This document shows, in pieces, positions 1 through 10,845 of a stretch of 64,000 nt of DNA. Origin of the DNA: Scytalidium lignicola (taxonomy: Eukaryota > Ascomycota > Leotiomycetes); NCBI GenBank assembly GCA_002812745.2, contig NCSJ02000034.1:62001-126000 (forward strand), in the 5' to 3' direction. Made by a program: the position numbers and the translations under genes. Within the stretch, counting starts at the first letter, position 1. Each line of letters opens with the position of its first letter. The notes beneath the pieces were generated by a model. That model saw nothing but the letters and a program-made list of their open reading frames with translations, searched no databases and had not been told where the DNA came from.

Positions 1-2840
1 GTCTTCTGTGAAGGCCACTCGGAACAGCAACAACTATTGCATCCTGTGTTTCTCCTGGAACATCAACAACAATTGCATCCTGAGAATTTGGAGACCCAGC
101 TACAACTATGGTGTCAGAGGGCCAGTGGTCGGTTTGCGGAGGGGAAGAACTGCTAGCAGGGTCCGAAAGAGAGTGTGAAGACGAGTATGATGGGATACGA
201 TACGGTTTGGTGCGTGGTGTCGAATATCCAGAGGGTGGATGGGTGGCAAGGCTCATCTTTTCTAAAGGCCAGCCTAGCCCCTGGATAATCGGGATGTAGC
301 TGGGGCTTTTGCTACGCTCATGTGGGCGACTGCGAGATCGTAATGGGAAAGGTGGTAGATTGTGAGATCGCAGCTCAAGGGGCGGTCTCGTCGTAGAGCA
401 AGGAGAAGCGAGGATTTTCCGTAGGCTCTGAATGATCGTCGAGACTAAGTATGCTCCATTCTTCTTGTCATCACGAGTGGCGTTTGGCCGATATGGCCGT
501 TTCTTGCTGTTTGCAATAGTCTCGAACGCCGACAATTTGGGGTCGTGAGCTGGTAAGACAACTTGAATGGTAGAATTTCCATTGAATGCAGGAATGGTTG
601 GGTTTTCAGAGGGTTTCTTGGTGTAATATGAAGGCCGAGTGGCCACATTACCTTCTGCATCCTTGACTTTTGCAAGAGCATCCAAGGCTTTGAAGGTCAG
701 GTAAACACCATTGTGCTTATCATCCCTCACAGCAGCAGGATTCTTCGGCTCTGGTTTCTCCTTGGGCTCNTTTTTTCTTCCGATTTTTAGCCGCCCCTTG
801 CGGCAACCATATGTCAGACCTTCTCTCTTTCAAGTCTAGCACCCAAGCATCGCAGTCCCATTGCACCCAGTAGTCAATCACATCCCCCCAGATACTCTCT
901 GGAGGCTTGGTATGGTTCACAAAGATGACCTTCCCCCCTCGGACGTGCACCGCTTTTGCAAACTCTCTAACCATGACTTTAAGACTATGTACCCTCAAAC
1001 TTGTACCAAGGATAAGGAGTACATCAGGACCGAGACTCAAATCGTGTGTTATTAGAGATCCTACTAGTTGCTCATCAGGATGTTGTTCGCCATATAGAAC
1101 AATATCCGGTCTCAGCCGTCCTATGGCTACTCTTCTTCTGCCTCTTCCCTCACGCTTTGCAGAATTCTCGGAGCATAATGGGCAATCGGGGGCTTGCCCG
1201 GCAGATGTGGTTGACTGTCTGTCCGCCTCATCCCAGCTGGAGAGCTTCCCGCAGATTGAGCATCGTAGCCTAACCAAGCTTCCGTGCAGCATAACAACCT
1301 CGACTCCTCCATCGTGAGTAGCTCCTCCGCTGACATCAGCTGGTCGTGGTTCTCTCTGCGCCTTGGAGCTAAAACGCGCCCGATTGCCTGGACCACGTGC
1401 CAATTCTGTACAGAGACCTTCACGCGCCTCCAAGGCGTCGATGTTTTGAGTGTAATTGCGGACCAAACGGCCGCCATCCCTGAGCGCTTTGATGAACTTG
1501 TGGGTGTCGGTGGTGGTTTTGACGTCATGTTTAATTTTTTCTCGTAGAGTTGAAATAAACATATAGAAGATGGATGTTGTCAAAGCATTAGACCAGATCA
1601 TAGAATCAAAAAGGTCTCTTCCTTTGAGGTTTGGAAGGCTTGAACGTGAAGATGGTTGTGATGATTGTGAGGATTGGGTGCTTGAAGGTTCGTCATTCCC
1701 CGAAGATGAAGCAGCTGAAGATTCTTTTTGCAGATGCGGCGGTGGAATGGAGGTTATAGTGTCTGCGGCAGAATATTCTGTCGTAATGTGACTATTATCA
1801 GGCTTGGTTTCTGCAACAATTGTGTTGGATTCAAAACTTTGTTGAGGTTCCTGGGTATGTCCTAATTCTGTTTCCGTAGAGAGAGTCGTCAACAAGGAGT
1901 CGTGTTCTGGGAGACTCGTAGCTCCTAATCTGAGAGATCTTCGCGAAGAATTATGAGGTTTATCTAAGCGTTCCTGTTCGATAACCGTTGAAGTCTTGTT
2001 TTTAGTCTGATTGATCACTGTAGTTTCAGATCTCTGATTCCGCGATTGTTCACGTTGAGAATTGTCTGTCGTTCTCTTCGTTTTGGCTCCCTGCGTTGTA
2101 GAGATACCCTTAAGCAGCTGCTCACTATTAGCTCTTGATCTCAGACCCCGCCTTTGAGTTGGTTTCCGCTCTTCAGATGATGCACGTTCTTTAGACGTGT
2201 GAAGAGTGTTATCCTCAAAAAGTTGGGCACTACCAGCAGATCTGAGGGAATGCCGGCGAGTGAGATGCTGTTTTTCCGTGAATGGAGATGCTTTGGGCAT
2301 TCCTGGCGTGATGTTTTTTTCAGCGAGCTTGATACCGAGAGATGACCTGAGTGATCGTCGCTGGACAGGCTGCGGCAACTTTGCAGGCGCTTTTGATACA
2401 ACGAGGGCCTCTGAAGATTTGTTCTCATGGGGTTCAACACTACTAGCTCGAGACTTGAGGGAACGTTGCGGTGGATCAGGTGAGGACCGTGTCGACTCAT
2501 CTGTATCTGAACAGGGCATAGGAACATATGTCCATCTTTCACAAACACGTCTCCGCTTTACGGGCGGCTGCTCAAAATCTTCAGTAATTTGGGCCTGTTT
2601 CATCACTGTGTCATATTGGGCTTGAATCAATGAATACAGCCCATTTTCAGAACGGAAGTCCTAGGATATTTTGTAAGTCTAGGTTCCTGACATAACCTAA
2701 CATCATTCACTCACAGGTATACCGCAATTTGTGCTAATACCGGCACCAGTTATAACAACAACCTTCTTTGATCCTGCCAAAATATTTGCAATCTCTTGTA
2801 GTTCGGGGAGAGACCCCGGTCCAACATTAACTGTTGGCAT
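1..2840 (-). CDS. hst4: Sir2-family NAD-dependent deacetylase, Hst3/Hst4 type (3' end outside window)
   Basis: A class I sirtuin of the Hst3/Hst4 kind, in yeasts the NAD-dependent deacetylase of histone H3 K56, which acts in the nucleus after replication. Exon 1 is 2715-2840 and encodes the start of the Rossmann fold (GAGISTNCGIP). A 54-nt intron (2661-2714) follows, and exon 2 resumes at 2660 with DFRSENGLYS, completing the cofactor motif. Further on are TQNIDALE, the catalytic His in MLHGSL, two Cys-x2-Cys zinc pairs (CSIC, CPLC), RPDIVLYGE and GTSLRVHSLK. A long Ser/Arg-rich insert of roughly 300 residues sits inside the catalytic region, which is unusual. After the N at 770 the frame continues only if N is skipped, and then stays open to base 1, so the C-terminal tail is incomplete. 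The tail has repeated DAIVV motifs. Family assignment is firm; Hst3 versus Hst4 is not decided. Confidence 0.88.
21..92 (-). repeat. Two 36-nt tandem repeats in the sirtuin tail
   Basis: Two copies of a unit of about 36 nt start at 21 and 57 on the plus strand. They share the core GGAACAnCAACAACnATTGC. On the coding strand they encode consecutive copies of (S/T)QDAIVVxVP. A third, more diverged DTIVVAG motif lies just upstream in the protein. Confidence 0.7.
770..770. other. Ambiguous base, probably a spurious insertion
   Basis: A single N abuts a run of six T. Reading the sirtuin on the minus strand, keeping N shifts the frame and gives a stop at 720. Dropping it joins Lys-rich sequence to a frame that stays open for more than 250 codons. 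The N therefore looks like a homopolymer-length error rather than an unknown base. Confidence 0.75.
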
Positions 2841-4154
2841 GTTTGCTGCTATGTGCTACAGTGACACTGAAAAGATCTCTTTAAGCACATGTAGTGACAG
2901 TCCTGTAAGTTGGATTGTAGACGAGCTTATTCGTCTGCTTAGCTGCGATGAGCCAATCCTGGTCTAGGAATATCGACAAGACCTCAAAATAGAAAAATCT
3001 TAGTTATAACTCCTTTCACTTGCAGACTTTCCGTATGGCGGCTTTCACTGGTATGAGAAATAGAATTCCCAGTTACCAGGATTGTATGACGCGTTATAAT
3101 CCCGCCCCAGTTCAATAATTTAAGTGTATCATTCATTGCATACTAGTCTCGCAGAATATGAAGGACCTGGGGATTGTGGCGCGCGAAGACTCGGATTGCA
3201 GCAGCTCGAATGAAGTTGACTTAATAGATATTGCATGAAAGCTCGAGTGGTGAGAGAAGGTCCAGCCTAATTCTAATAATACTGATCTAAACGTTTTATT
3301 CGGTTATCCTAAATGGCAACTATCTTAATCTTGTCTTCGAGTCAGCTAATGTCTCATAGGTCTTTTGTGTTGGAATCAAGAACACCGCGTACCAATTCAT
3401 AAGCTGGAACAAGAGCTTTCGGAACTAAGACGCGCGGAGTGAATGAGGTTATGAGGTATTAACCAGGGATGATTGAGCTCAGTGCCATTCAAAACAAACC
3501 GCACACATTTCATCAACGAAATGACTCGCAAAAACAAGAGAAGAAAGAGATCCTAAAGCATATAACAATAATGAAGTATCCTAGAACAGAGCTCCAGCCA
3601 ATGTCGCGTCGCGGATAGATACTGGATAAACACTCGCGGCTAAGCACGAGCCATGATAGAGCACGGACCATATCACATCCGTCATCTCCATCTTCATTCA
3701 ACTAATCTCTCTGGAGACTGCTAACGGGCAATTGATGTCCAATTAGCCAAGCTCAAGGTTCAGATGCTTGCAGCAGATATAGACTAAACGGGAAACCCCT
3801 ATGTTTGATGTTTTATGCAGCATTTATGCAGCATCCTACATATGATAGGCAGCAATCTTGACAATGCAGCTCATGATTGCCCAGAAAATATTTGCTTCTC
3901 TGATTGAAAAACGCATCAGGAGTAGACTCATTCATGTAGCTTGACTCTAGACATTGTTGATAGTGTTTGGTTTGCTTTTATGCGAGATCGATGGTCACAG
4001 AATATCAGTCCTGGAGAGATATAAAAAACAGCTGACGGTAATTGAGATCTTTCTTCGTTCCTTCTTTCTATTCCTGAATCTCAAAGAGATTCCTTAGTAT
4101 CCGGTCTTTCAATATTATTCTTTCATGCATAGATTTTGCTTTCCCTATCTTATC
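2841..4154. other. Intergenic region between divergent genes
   Basis: About 1.3 kb separates the sirtuin start from the next gene on the opposite strand. Short open frames here (2731-2967 plus, 3513-3701 minus) have no recognisable domains, and the first overlaps the sirtuin exon in antisense. I see no RNA gene or repeat. It presumably holds both promoters. Confidence 0.5.
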
Positions 4155-4983
4155 ATGGGCAAACAATTTCGAATTGTCTGGCCTAAAGATGGAGATAAAG
4201 GCAGAGATAAACGTGGATTCTTCCGTGGGCTTAGTGATATCATAGCTGGCAGGGGACCTGATATGTTCCTTCAGACACCAAGAGAAAGGAAGACATCTTC
4301 TATCCCAAGGGAAGTGTGGGGTAACTGGTGAGCAGTGCCAGCCACGTTAGAAAGATGTCAATATGTCATGATGCTTATAACCTGACAGGGATTCTTACCA
4401 TGACCAGGATGCACACATATCAGAAGGAGGTCAGCATAATGGGTTCTGGAATACTTCAAGAGGCACCCGTCGTTACGATCCATACTCCCGACGCTATGTG
4501 GAGTGGTTTGTCCCCACGGATTGGCATCAGATTGGAGGAAATCCTTATACTGGCGAAGCCTACTATCCAAGGTTCACGAGAAAGGAGTGGCATAAGATGA
4601 ACCATACCTTGAGTCGTGGAAAACAGATTGATCCTAGAAAAATGGGAAGGGAATGGTCTTCATTCGGACCAAAGGTACCTGTGGTCTCAAAAACCACGGA
4701 AGATTGCAAGCACGCTGATATTATAGCAGAGATTTCGTCCAGAGCACAATCAATTCTGGGCAGACATGCACAGACTTGGTCATCTCAAGCGGCAGCAGTT
4801 AAACCTCGCGATCCCGTATTCAAACCTTCAGATGGGCCAAACTTCCCACGGCGATCTGATCAGATGGATGAACCAGGAGGGGTTAATCTAAGGGCTATCG
4901 CAGCCTATTCTATTATTCAGAAGGTATCCATAGATAATGTAGTAGCTTTTTCAATAAGAGATACTAGCATCATTTATAAGTGA
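4155..4983 (+). CDS. Hypothetical protein, two exons
   Basis: I do not recognise this family. Exon 1 is 4155-4327 and exon 2 is 4389-4983. The 61-nt intron (4328-4388) starts GTGAGC and ends CTGACAG, and removing it keeps one frame across a Trp codon. The product is about 255 residues. An in-frame ATG at 4125 would add ten. The middle is rich in Tyr, Trp, Arg and Gly (for example RRYDPYSRRYVEW), and the C-terminus is polar until a short hydrophobic end. There is no signal peptide or clear membrane helix. The 5' half (IVWPKDGDKGRDKRGFF) is basic. The gene is divergent from the sirtuin and lies about 200 bp upstream of the MOD5-like gene. Coding status rests on the clean intron and open frame only. 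Confidence 0.55.
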
Positions 4984-4994
4984 TTACACCCAGA

Positions 4995-5085
4995 CACGTG
5001 ATTTGTTGAGCACGTGATATAGACCTGGATGTATATGCGGTGATATTATTGGTTGGAATCTCATATTTCATCCGTGCAACACGTG
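4995..5085. promoter_or_regulatory. Three CACGTG boxes upstream of the MOD5-like gene
   Basis: Exact CACGTG palindromes occur at 4995-5000, 5011-5016 and 5080-5085, within 150 bp upstream of the gene's first ATG. CACGTG is the core site of fungal bHLH factors such as Cbf1. The clustering suggests a regulatory element, but the factor and target are inferred. Confidence 0.4.
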
Positions 5086-5147
5086 GTTGATGACGGAGCT
5101 TTGCGTCGAACTAAAAGCTGGCAGCCTTGCGATACGACATAAAATAG

Positions 5148-6681
5148 TTGTATGAATCCTTAGGGTTCAAGAAATTTGCTTTAATGTCGCGATACCTACG
5201 ATACTTTTCGAAACATGCAGCCATGGCACGAATCCCACCAAAGAAGCCATTAATCTTTGTTTTAGGAGCCACAGGCACGGGAAAATCTGAAGTAAGAAGC
5301 TTCAGCCTTAAATTCTATCTTCCGCTGACATTTGAAGCTTGCTGTAGATTTGGCCAAACGCTTCAATGGAGAAGTCATTAATGCCGATGCCATGCAAATG
5401 TACCAGGGTCTGCCACTTGTCACAAATAAAATTACACCGGAAGAGCAGAAAGATGTTCCACATCACTTACTCGGTTTTATCGGACTCGATGAAGAGCCGT
5501 ATGTCGTTTCGATGTTCCAAATGATAGCAACCCGTATGATTAGAGAGATTTGGGCACGAGGGAATTTGCCTATTGTTGTAGGAGGCACACACTACTATAC
5601 CCATTCGTTATTATTTAGTAATGCTCTAGTCCCTGGGGCCATGGACGTGGAATGGGCTGAACAAAAGCTTTCCAACAAGGACATCTCTGCCATGTATCCT
5701 ATCTTGGATGCTCCAACAGAGGTAATGCTAGAGCGCCTGAGGGAAGTAGATCCTGTGATGGCCGACAGGTGGCATCCACAGGATAGACGGAAGATCAGGA
5801 GATCACTGGAAATCTTCCTCCGAACAGGCAGAAGAGCGTCCGATATCTATGCTCAACAAAAGTCTTCAAGCTCACAGGATGAAACACCTCCTCAGTCGGA
5901 GAACTCCGAAAATCCCGCTACTACCTCCCAAACTGCCTCGCCGTTACTTTTCTGGGTTCACTGCGAGCCTGAGACGCTTAAAACACGATTAAACAAAAGA
6001 GTGGATAAAATGGTGACATCTGGTTTACTAAACGAAGTCTCTATCATGGACAAATATCTTCAGAAGCAAACCGCGTCTGGCTGTGAAATCGATAAAACGC
6101 GTGGTATCTGGGTCTCAATTGGGTGGAAAGAGTTCGAAGAATATTTGTTGGCCCTTAACTTAGGACCAACCCGTGAGGAGCTGACGAGGTTATTAAAGGA
6201 AGCGATAGAGAAAACTAAAACTGCTACAAGGCAATACGCAAAAAGCCAGATTCGATGGATACGCCTAAAATTAATGCCAGAGTTGCGAGCGGACGGGAAA
6301 ACCGACAGCCTCTTCCTTTTGGATGGGAGCAATATTAATAAATGGGCAGAGACTGTGAGTGGTCTAGCGCAAAATATCACACAGAAATTTCTGAATGGTG
6401 ATGAGCTCCCTGCGCCGAGCACACTCTCTGAAGCTGCTAAGGAGTATCTTGCTCCTAAAGAACCTGGACAGAGACCATCTCCGAAGCGCCATGAATGCAC
6501 AATGTGCAATGTGGTGACGGTGACGGACCACCAGTGGCAAACTCATCTCAAGAGTCGGAGGCATAGACAACTCAACAAGAAGAAACAGGCTCAGACGAAA
6601 CAGGATAAGGCTGTTCAAGAAGCCAAGGGGGAAGTCGCCGAACAAGGAGACAATAGAGAAGCAGAATTACGACCGACTTGA
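5148..6681 (+). CDS. MOD5: tRNA dimethylallyltransferase (isopentenyltransferase)
   Basis: Transfers a dimethylallyl group to A37 of tRNAs reading UNN codons, giving i6A. Exon 1 ends at 5291, a 46-nt intron spans 5292-5337, and exon 2 runs to 6681. Splicing gives the P-loop GATGTGKSELAVDLA. Then come INADAMQMYQGL and HHLLGF, followed by VVGGTHYY and the substrate-binding core. Near the C-terminus is a C2H2 finger (CTMC ... HLKSRRH) typical of eukaryotic enzymes, then a Lys/Gln-rich tail. Three in-frame ATGs (5148, 5184, 5223) precede the P-loop. The segment between them is basic and aromatic like a mitochondrial presequence, and the third lies in a strong context (GCAGCCATGG). Dual use for mitochondrial and cytosolic or nuclear forms, as in yeast Mod5, is likely by analogy. 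The stretch from 5148 to 5222 is the uncertain part. Confidence 0.92.
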
Positions 6682-7428
6682 AAGGTTATAGTATATGCTC
6701 ACCAACCGCATTAACTGTCATCCGGATTATCAGATTATACAGAAACTTCAGGGATTCTGGAAAGCAATGCACTTCGGTGGAACCATGGAAAGCCTTAGTA
6801 ACAGATCTAGGGGATAATTCTTAGAACTACGGACTCACCATTATTAACAAACTAAATACATGCCATAGAGGCTCCGGACTTGTCAAGGTACTCCATCAGG
6901 TCTGCTATTGGGTCTTGCATGGCCTCTTCAATGGTTTTCGATCCTTGCTGGCCAGACCTGTCGGTCTTTGAGATAGACACACCATGGTCAATAATATCAA
7001 CGCTTTACTGATATGAAGGTTAGATCTAGCAGTCCCAGAATGTTGTGCTGGTAGTAGATAGCGTTGAGACATCACATGTTTGGCATGTGACATAAAGTGG
7101 AGCAGTTAGGGGAGTTTCCAAAGCACTCCCATCTCTTTTACTAGCCCTCGCACAACATGTCCTCAACAGTATGAGTACACAAATTGAATCCGCCTATCTG
7201 TAATACCATGTCGCATTGGACAGGCCCTCTTGTCCTTACGTATTCAACCAAAGCAGAATTTCGTCAGCCACGTTGAGCTCCAGCCACAGATACAGATGTG
7301 CACGTGCCACATTGATACCTCGTGTCAACAACACCACCATCTGGCTCCATGTATGGCATACTCATTTTCACCACGAGGACTTGCATCTAGCTAGTGATTC
7401 TTTTCCAGAATTGTTTTATTATAGAGAG
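6682..7428. other. Intergenic region, nothing recognised
   Basis: About 750 bp lie between the MOD5-like gene and the F-box-like gene, both on the plus strand. Open frames here are short and featureless. The frame upstream of 7429 is open but has no ATG that improves the protein. Confidence 0.5.
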
Positions 7429-9246
7429 ATGGATAGAGGAGCTCAAACTGTTAACTCCGGATCATATAAAGAATCAATCTCACTCATCGAGTTACTGTCA
7501 AACCCGCTATTCCTTTATAGGACCGTTCCCTACTTACCAGTCTCCTCACTCTTTGCCCTCGGAGCAACTTCAAAATCTTTCCAAACTCTGATACTCAAAA
7601 CCCCAAAAGTCTTTCGTCACTTAGATTTATCGGAAATCAACTCGCTGCCGAGACGGATTACCGCAATTGACCACGGTGGCGAAGTATGGCGGAACGTGCA
7701 ACTCGATGAAAATGTGACAGAAGACGAGTTTGTCTGTCAATCATACTTGAATTTTTTATGCACTAACATATAACAAGCTTCTATTCTGGACCCTTAAGAG
7801 GCGTATTTAGCTCTTTACATAAGAAAAATATCCTCCAGGATGTTCAGACCTTGATTTTAGATGGTCTATGTGTTACTGCTGACTTAGTCAGTGATATCGT
7901 TCTTGATAGCTCATTTAATGTCCGGATATTATCGATTCGAGAAGCGCTTTATCTGAACGAGCGAAAACTCATTCAGGCTCTCCTTTACGCTGTGAGACCG
8001 TCAAGACCAGCCAATACCCCGAAACTCGAAGGGCTCTACGTATTTGGCCGTAAGGATGATCCACGGTATCCAACAGGTCCGAGATCTCAGTCATATATAG
8101 CTTCAGACCATCTGAATATAGAAGGCGAAGCTGAATTGACTGAAGATATAGTTACTGAAATGGCCCCAGATGAACAGAAGTGGTTTCATAGGAAGGGAAA
8201 ACTATTTGACAGAGAGCCAAAGAAAGAGTGGGCCGATGTTCTTGTTGCTTGCCAAGGCATCATTAGTTTTGATGCGGTACTTTGCGATGGCCCTCGTCAT
8301 TCTGCACTAACAACTGCCATGGTAAAACAGTCGGATGCCAACGGTACCCCGTGGTATAATTATACCAACGCTTATCTCGGGCCGGAGATTGCTAACTATG
8401 TTATGAAATCGTGTGAAACCTGTCAAAGTGCACCGGAAGGATTTTCACAATTCGGAAAATCATCACTGGATCGATTTCCTCTCTTAGCTCCACCACTACT
8501 CCACTCATCGAGAGTCAAAGATGCGAAAACCGTGACTATTTTCCCTAGGGACAGTTTGAGGCTTCTAGTACGCTGTCTCAGTTGTATTCAAAAACGTTGG
8601 TGTAAAAGCTGCAACAAATGGTGGTGCGAAGACTGTTATGAGCCTACAGAGGGAGGAAGCCCTTATCGTGAAGAGGCGCCTGGAAGTTTGCTATGTGTCA
8701 GTGGCCAAACAGGGTCTGATTCCGTTCAGAAACGAAAGTTTAAGGTATATATAGGCTCCTATGTTGAACGATATATTTACAGGGTATTTCTTATAAAGAT
8801 GCCAGTCAAACGTGGCCCACTGCCCCATCACTTTGACCTTTGTTGGTGAAATGTATAGAGGCAGACAGTGATTGGATTTAGGCTAATACTCATATAGATT
8901 GGCCTCTACCGAAGCTGTGTTGGGTGCGGATTTATTGTAAGCAATCAACACAAATCGTGCTCATCCAAATCCCAAACTTACATTTGTGCAGTGTGCAGAA
9001 TGCATGTCAAAAACAGAATTGAAGTGCAGAGTCTGCACAGGGGGTTATTGTACAATTCATAACGAAGGATCAACATCAACAATTGCAGGTGACCATGCTA
9101 CCAATGTTTTTAAATAGATGCTGACAAACTTTAGTGCGATTGTATGCGCCAATCTAGCCTATCCGTTTCAATTGATAAAGGAAGCACACTGATATTTCTG
9201 CACAGGGTGTTCTAGAAGTGGTCGTCGGACTAGAGAACTATACTGA
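7429..9246 (+). CDS. F-box-like, Cys-rich zinc-binding protein (multi-exon, 3' splicing partly unresolved)
   Basis: The N-terminus (ISLIELLSNPLFLYRTVPYL) resembles a degenerate F-box, suggesting a substrate adaptor of an SCF ubiquitin ligase; this is inference. Exon 1 is 7429-7727. A 50-nt intron with GTTTGT donor and CACTAAC branch site leads to exon 2 at 7778. This carries a leucine-rich stretch, then CETC, CLSC and a Trp/Cys-rich segment (WCKSCNKWWCEDC). The exon probably ends between 8740 and 8860. Further coding sequence is clear at 8919-8936 plus 8992-9087, joined across a 55-nt intron (8937-8991) to give CVGCGFICAECMSK and CRVCTGGYCTIHNEGS. A final exon at 9206-9246 gives CSRSGRRTRELY before a stop. 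The joints near 8750-8920 and 9085-9205 could not be settled by eye. Roughly 500 residues. Confidence 0.7.
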
Positions 9247-10073
9247 TAGACGTCCTCGGCTTCCAAGATAATCTAAGAAGCCACCGGCGACTCAGGTTAT
9301 GTTCAGATTTAGCAAATCTCCACTCATCACATCTTAGTTCGCATTGGATCTATATGTCCAATCAGAACGGCTGCCGCTTCCTATCTGGACCTCGGAGGTC
9401 ATATACCTACGACTTGGGAGGGTTATTGGAAGACTATACTACAGAATCCCCCATGCAAAGGAAATTAAAGGCAAGCTTCAACCAAAATGCACCGTTCGGC
9501 TCTTCAGCTCTTTGAGAATTTAAAAGCTCCGCTCATCTCTAGAAGCGATGTGTTCTGAAGAACATTTGTTGCAATTATCGCGTCACCCTTTATAAAGAAC
9601 AACAACCGGATCTTGAAATATCCTAGTCCAAAGATACAAGCTCTCTTTTTTTCCCCATTGTTTTTTGAGCGAGCATGAGTTGTCCTTTTTTAATTCCTGT
9701 TTCTTGCTTTCATGATCAAAATCTTATGCGATCCAATTCATTGTTGTTTTATCAAAGCTTACACCAGGCCTTAAGATATCGATGGCACAAAGACCTTACG
9801 AAAGCTTTCATAATTACCAATTCTTTGGTTCTTTGAATGGGACAATGGACCCGGTATTTTATTTTAACCACAAAGGCTTCTGCTCTTTGTACAAANTTTT
9901 TTTTTTGCAGGACCATGTATTATCAAAACCATTCAATGACCTCGAGGATATGCCTATATCTTCCTCGATGCATCCCAAGTCAATGTGTTCACAATCTACC
10001 TCATCCTCAAACATCACCAGCATACACTGACCAATAATACTCTACCAAGAATCCTAAACATCCTTTCCGCATA
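9247..10073. other. Intergenic region with an N in a homopolymer
   Basis: No gene is recognised. An N at 9896 precedes a long T run. A short frame over 9782-10030 crosses this N and has no family features. Pyrimidine-rich stretches near 9640-9665 could be promoter or 5' leader sequence of the small gene that follows. Confidence 0.45.
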
Positions 10074-10313
10074 TTGTCTATCATGTGCACCATAACCAGA
10101 ACACGATATTCTTGTGGGCACCCCGGCCCTGATGCTATTGTCAATGAAAATTGCAGATATTATCCTAACTGCAGAACACTGATGCGAAGCAGAAGTAGAC
10201 ATCTTTCTTACGACTGTAGTGAATGCCGTTGGCGCATGGAGAGGGAAAGGCGCGGAGCGAACGAACACCATCGAAGAAACCGTGAGGCTGAGCACCGTAG
10301 ACTATGGTATTGA
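10074..10313 (+). CDS. Small Cys-rich hypothetical protein
   Basis: An intronless frame of 79 residues (76 if the second ATG at 10083 is used). It begins MCTITRTRYSCGHPGPD and has further cysteines at NENC, PNC, YDC and SEC, then a highly basic Arg/Glu-rich tail. The pattern resembles the small Cys/His proteins common in filamentous ascomycetes that start with MC and carry an RYxCGH motif; their function is unknown. Upstream exons cannot be excluded. It is convergent with the FGAM synthase gene. Confidence 0.5.
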   Translation: MSIMCTITRTRYSCGHPGPDAIVNENCRYYPNCRTLMRSRSRHLSYDCSECRWRMERERRGANEHHRRNREAEHRRLWY

Positions 10314-10845
10314 GTTTGAGAAACTCTGGAAAACTAGAATCTGTCCATTTGTACGCTCGATATCATTTGCATAATGTATGGTGTTCGGGGTTTTTTCTAG
10401 ATCTCTCTTGAAATTTAGGGACTGGTAAATTTGGGGAGCGTGCTATATGTCTAATCTTAGCTAGTATTGAATAGATCATGTGAGAGCATGAGACACCAGT
10501 TCAAATGGTTCCACTATTGTGAGTTTAAATGTGTTCTCGAAAAGATAGTGAATAGAAGATTCATATATTTGAACAGTATAAAATTTGTGCAGGGCATGCC
10601 CTTAAGACCTCAACCTTCATTTCGATTTATCTCAAACGGAGACTGGAATAGTTCGATCTAAAGAATCAGAAAAGTGCAAGGTCAATAAAATGAACCCCAT
10701 CACTCTGTTCTTAGCACAGATTTATAATAATCCCTCAGACTCTATTCTGAACCAACAAACATTAACTCTTCTGAGAAACGTGTATACCAAAACCAAGAAC
10801 CCCAGCCAACTAGCGCCATTATAAATGCGAATCCCAAATTTTATC
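10314..10845. other. Convergent intergenic region, no gene seen
   Basis: About 530 bp separate the ends of the small Cys-rich gene and ADE6. The sequence is AT-rich. It should hold 3' UTRs and poly(A) signals for both genes. Confidence 0.45.

Noticed and set aside
2731..2967. 78-codon plus-strand frame
   Set aside because: It lies antisense to the first exon of the sirtuin, whose cofactor motif is clear.
3513..3701. 62-codon minus-strand frame in the first intergenic region
   Set aside because: No domain, no splice context and ordinary low-complexity composition.
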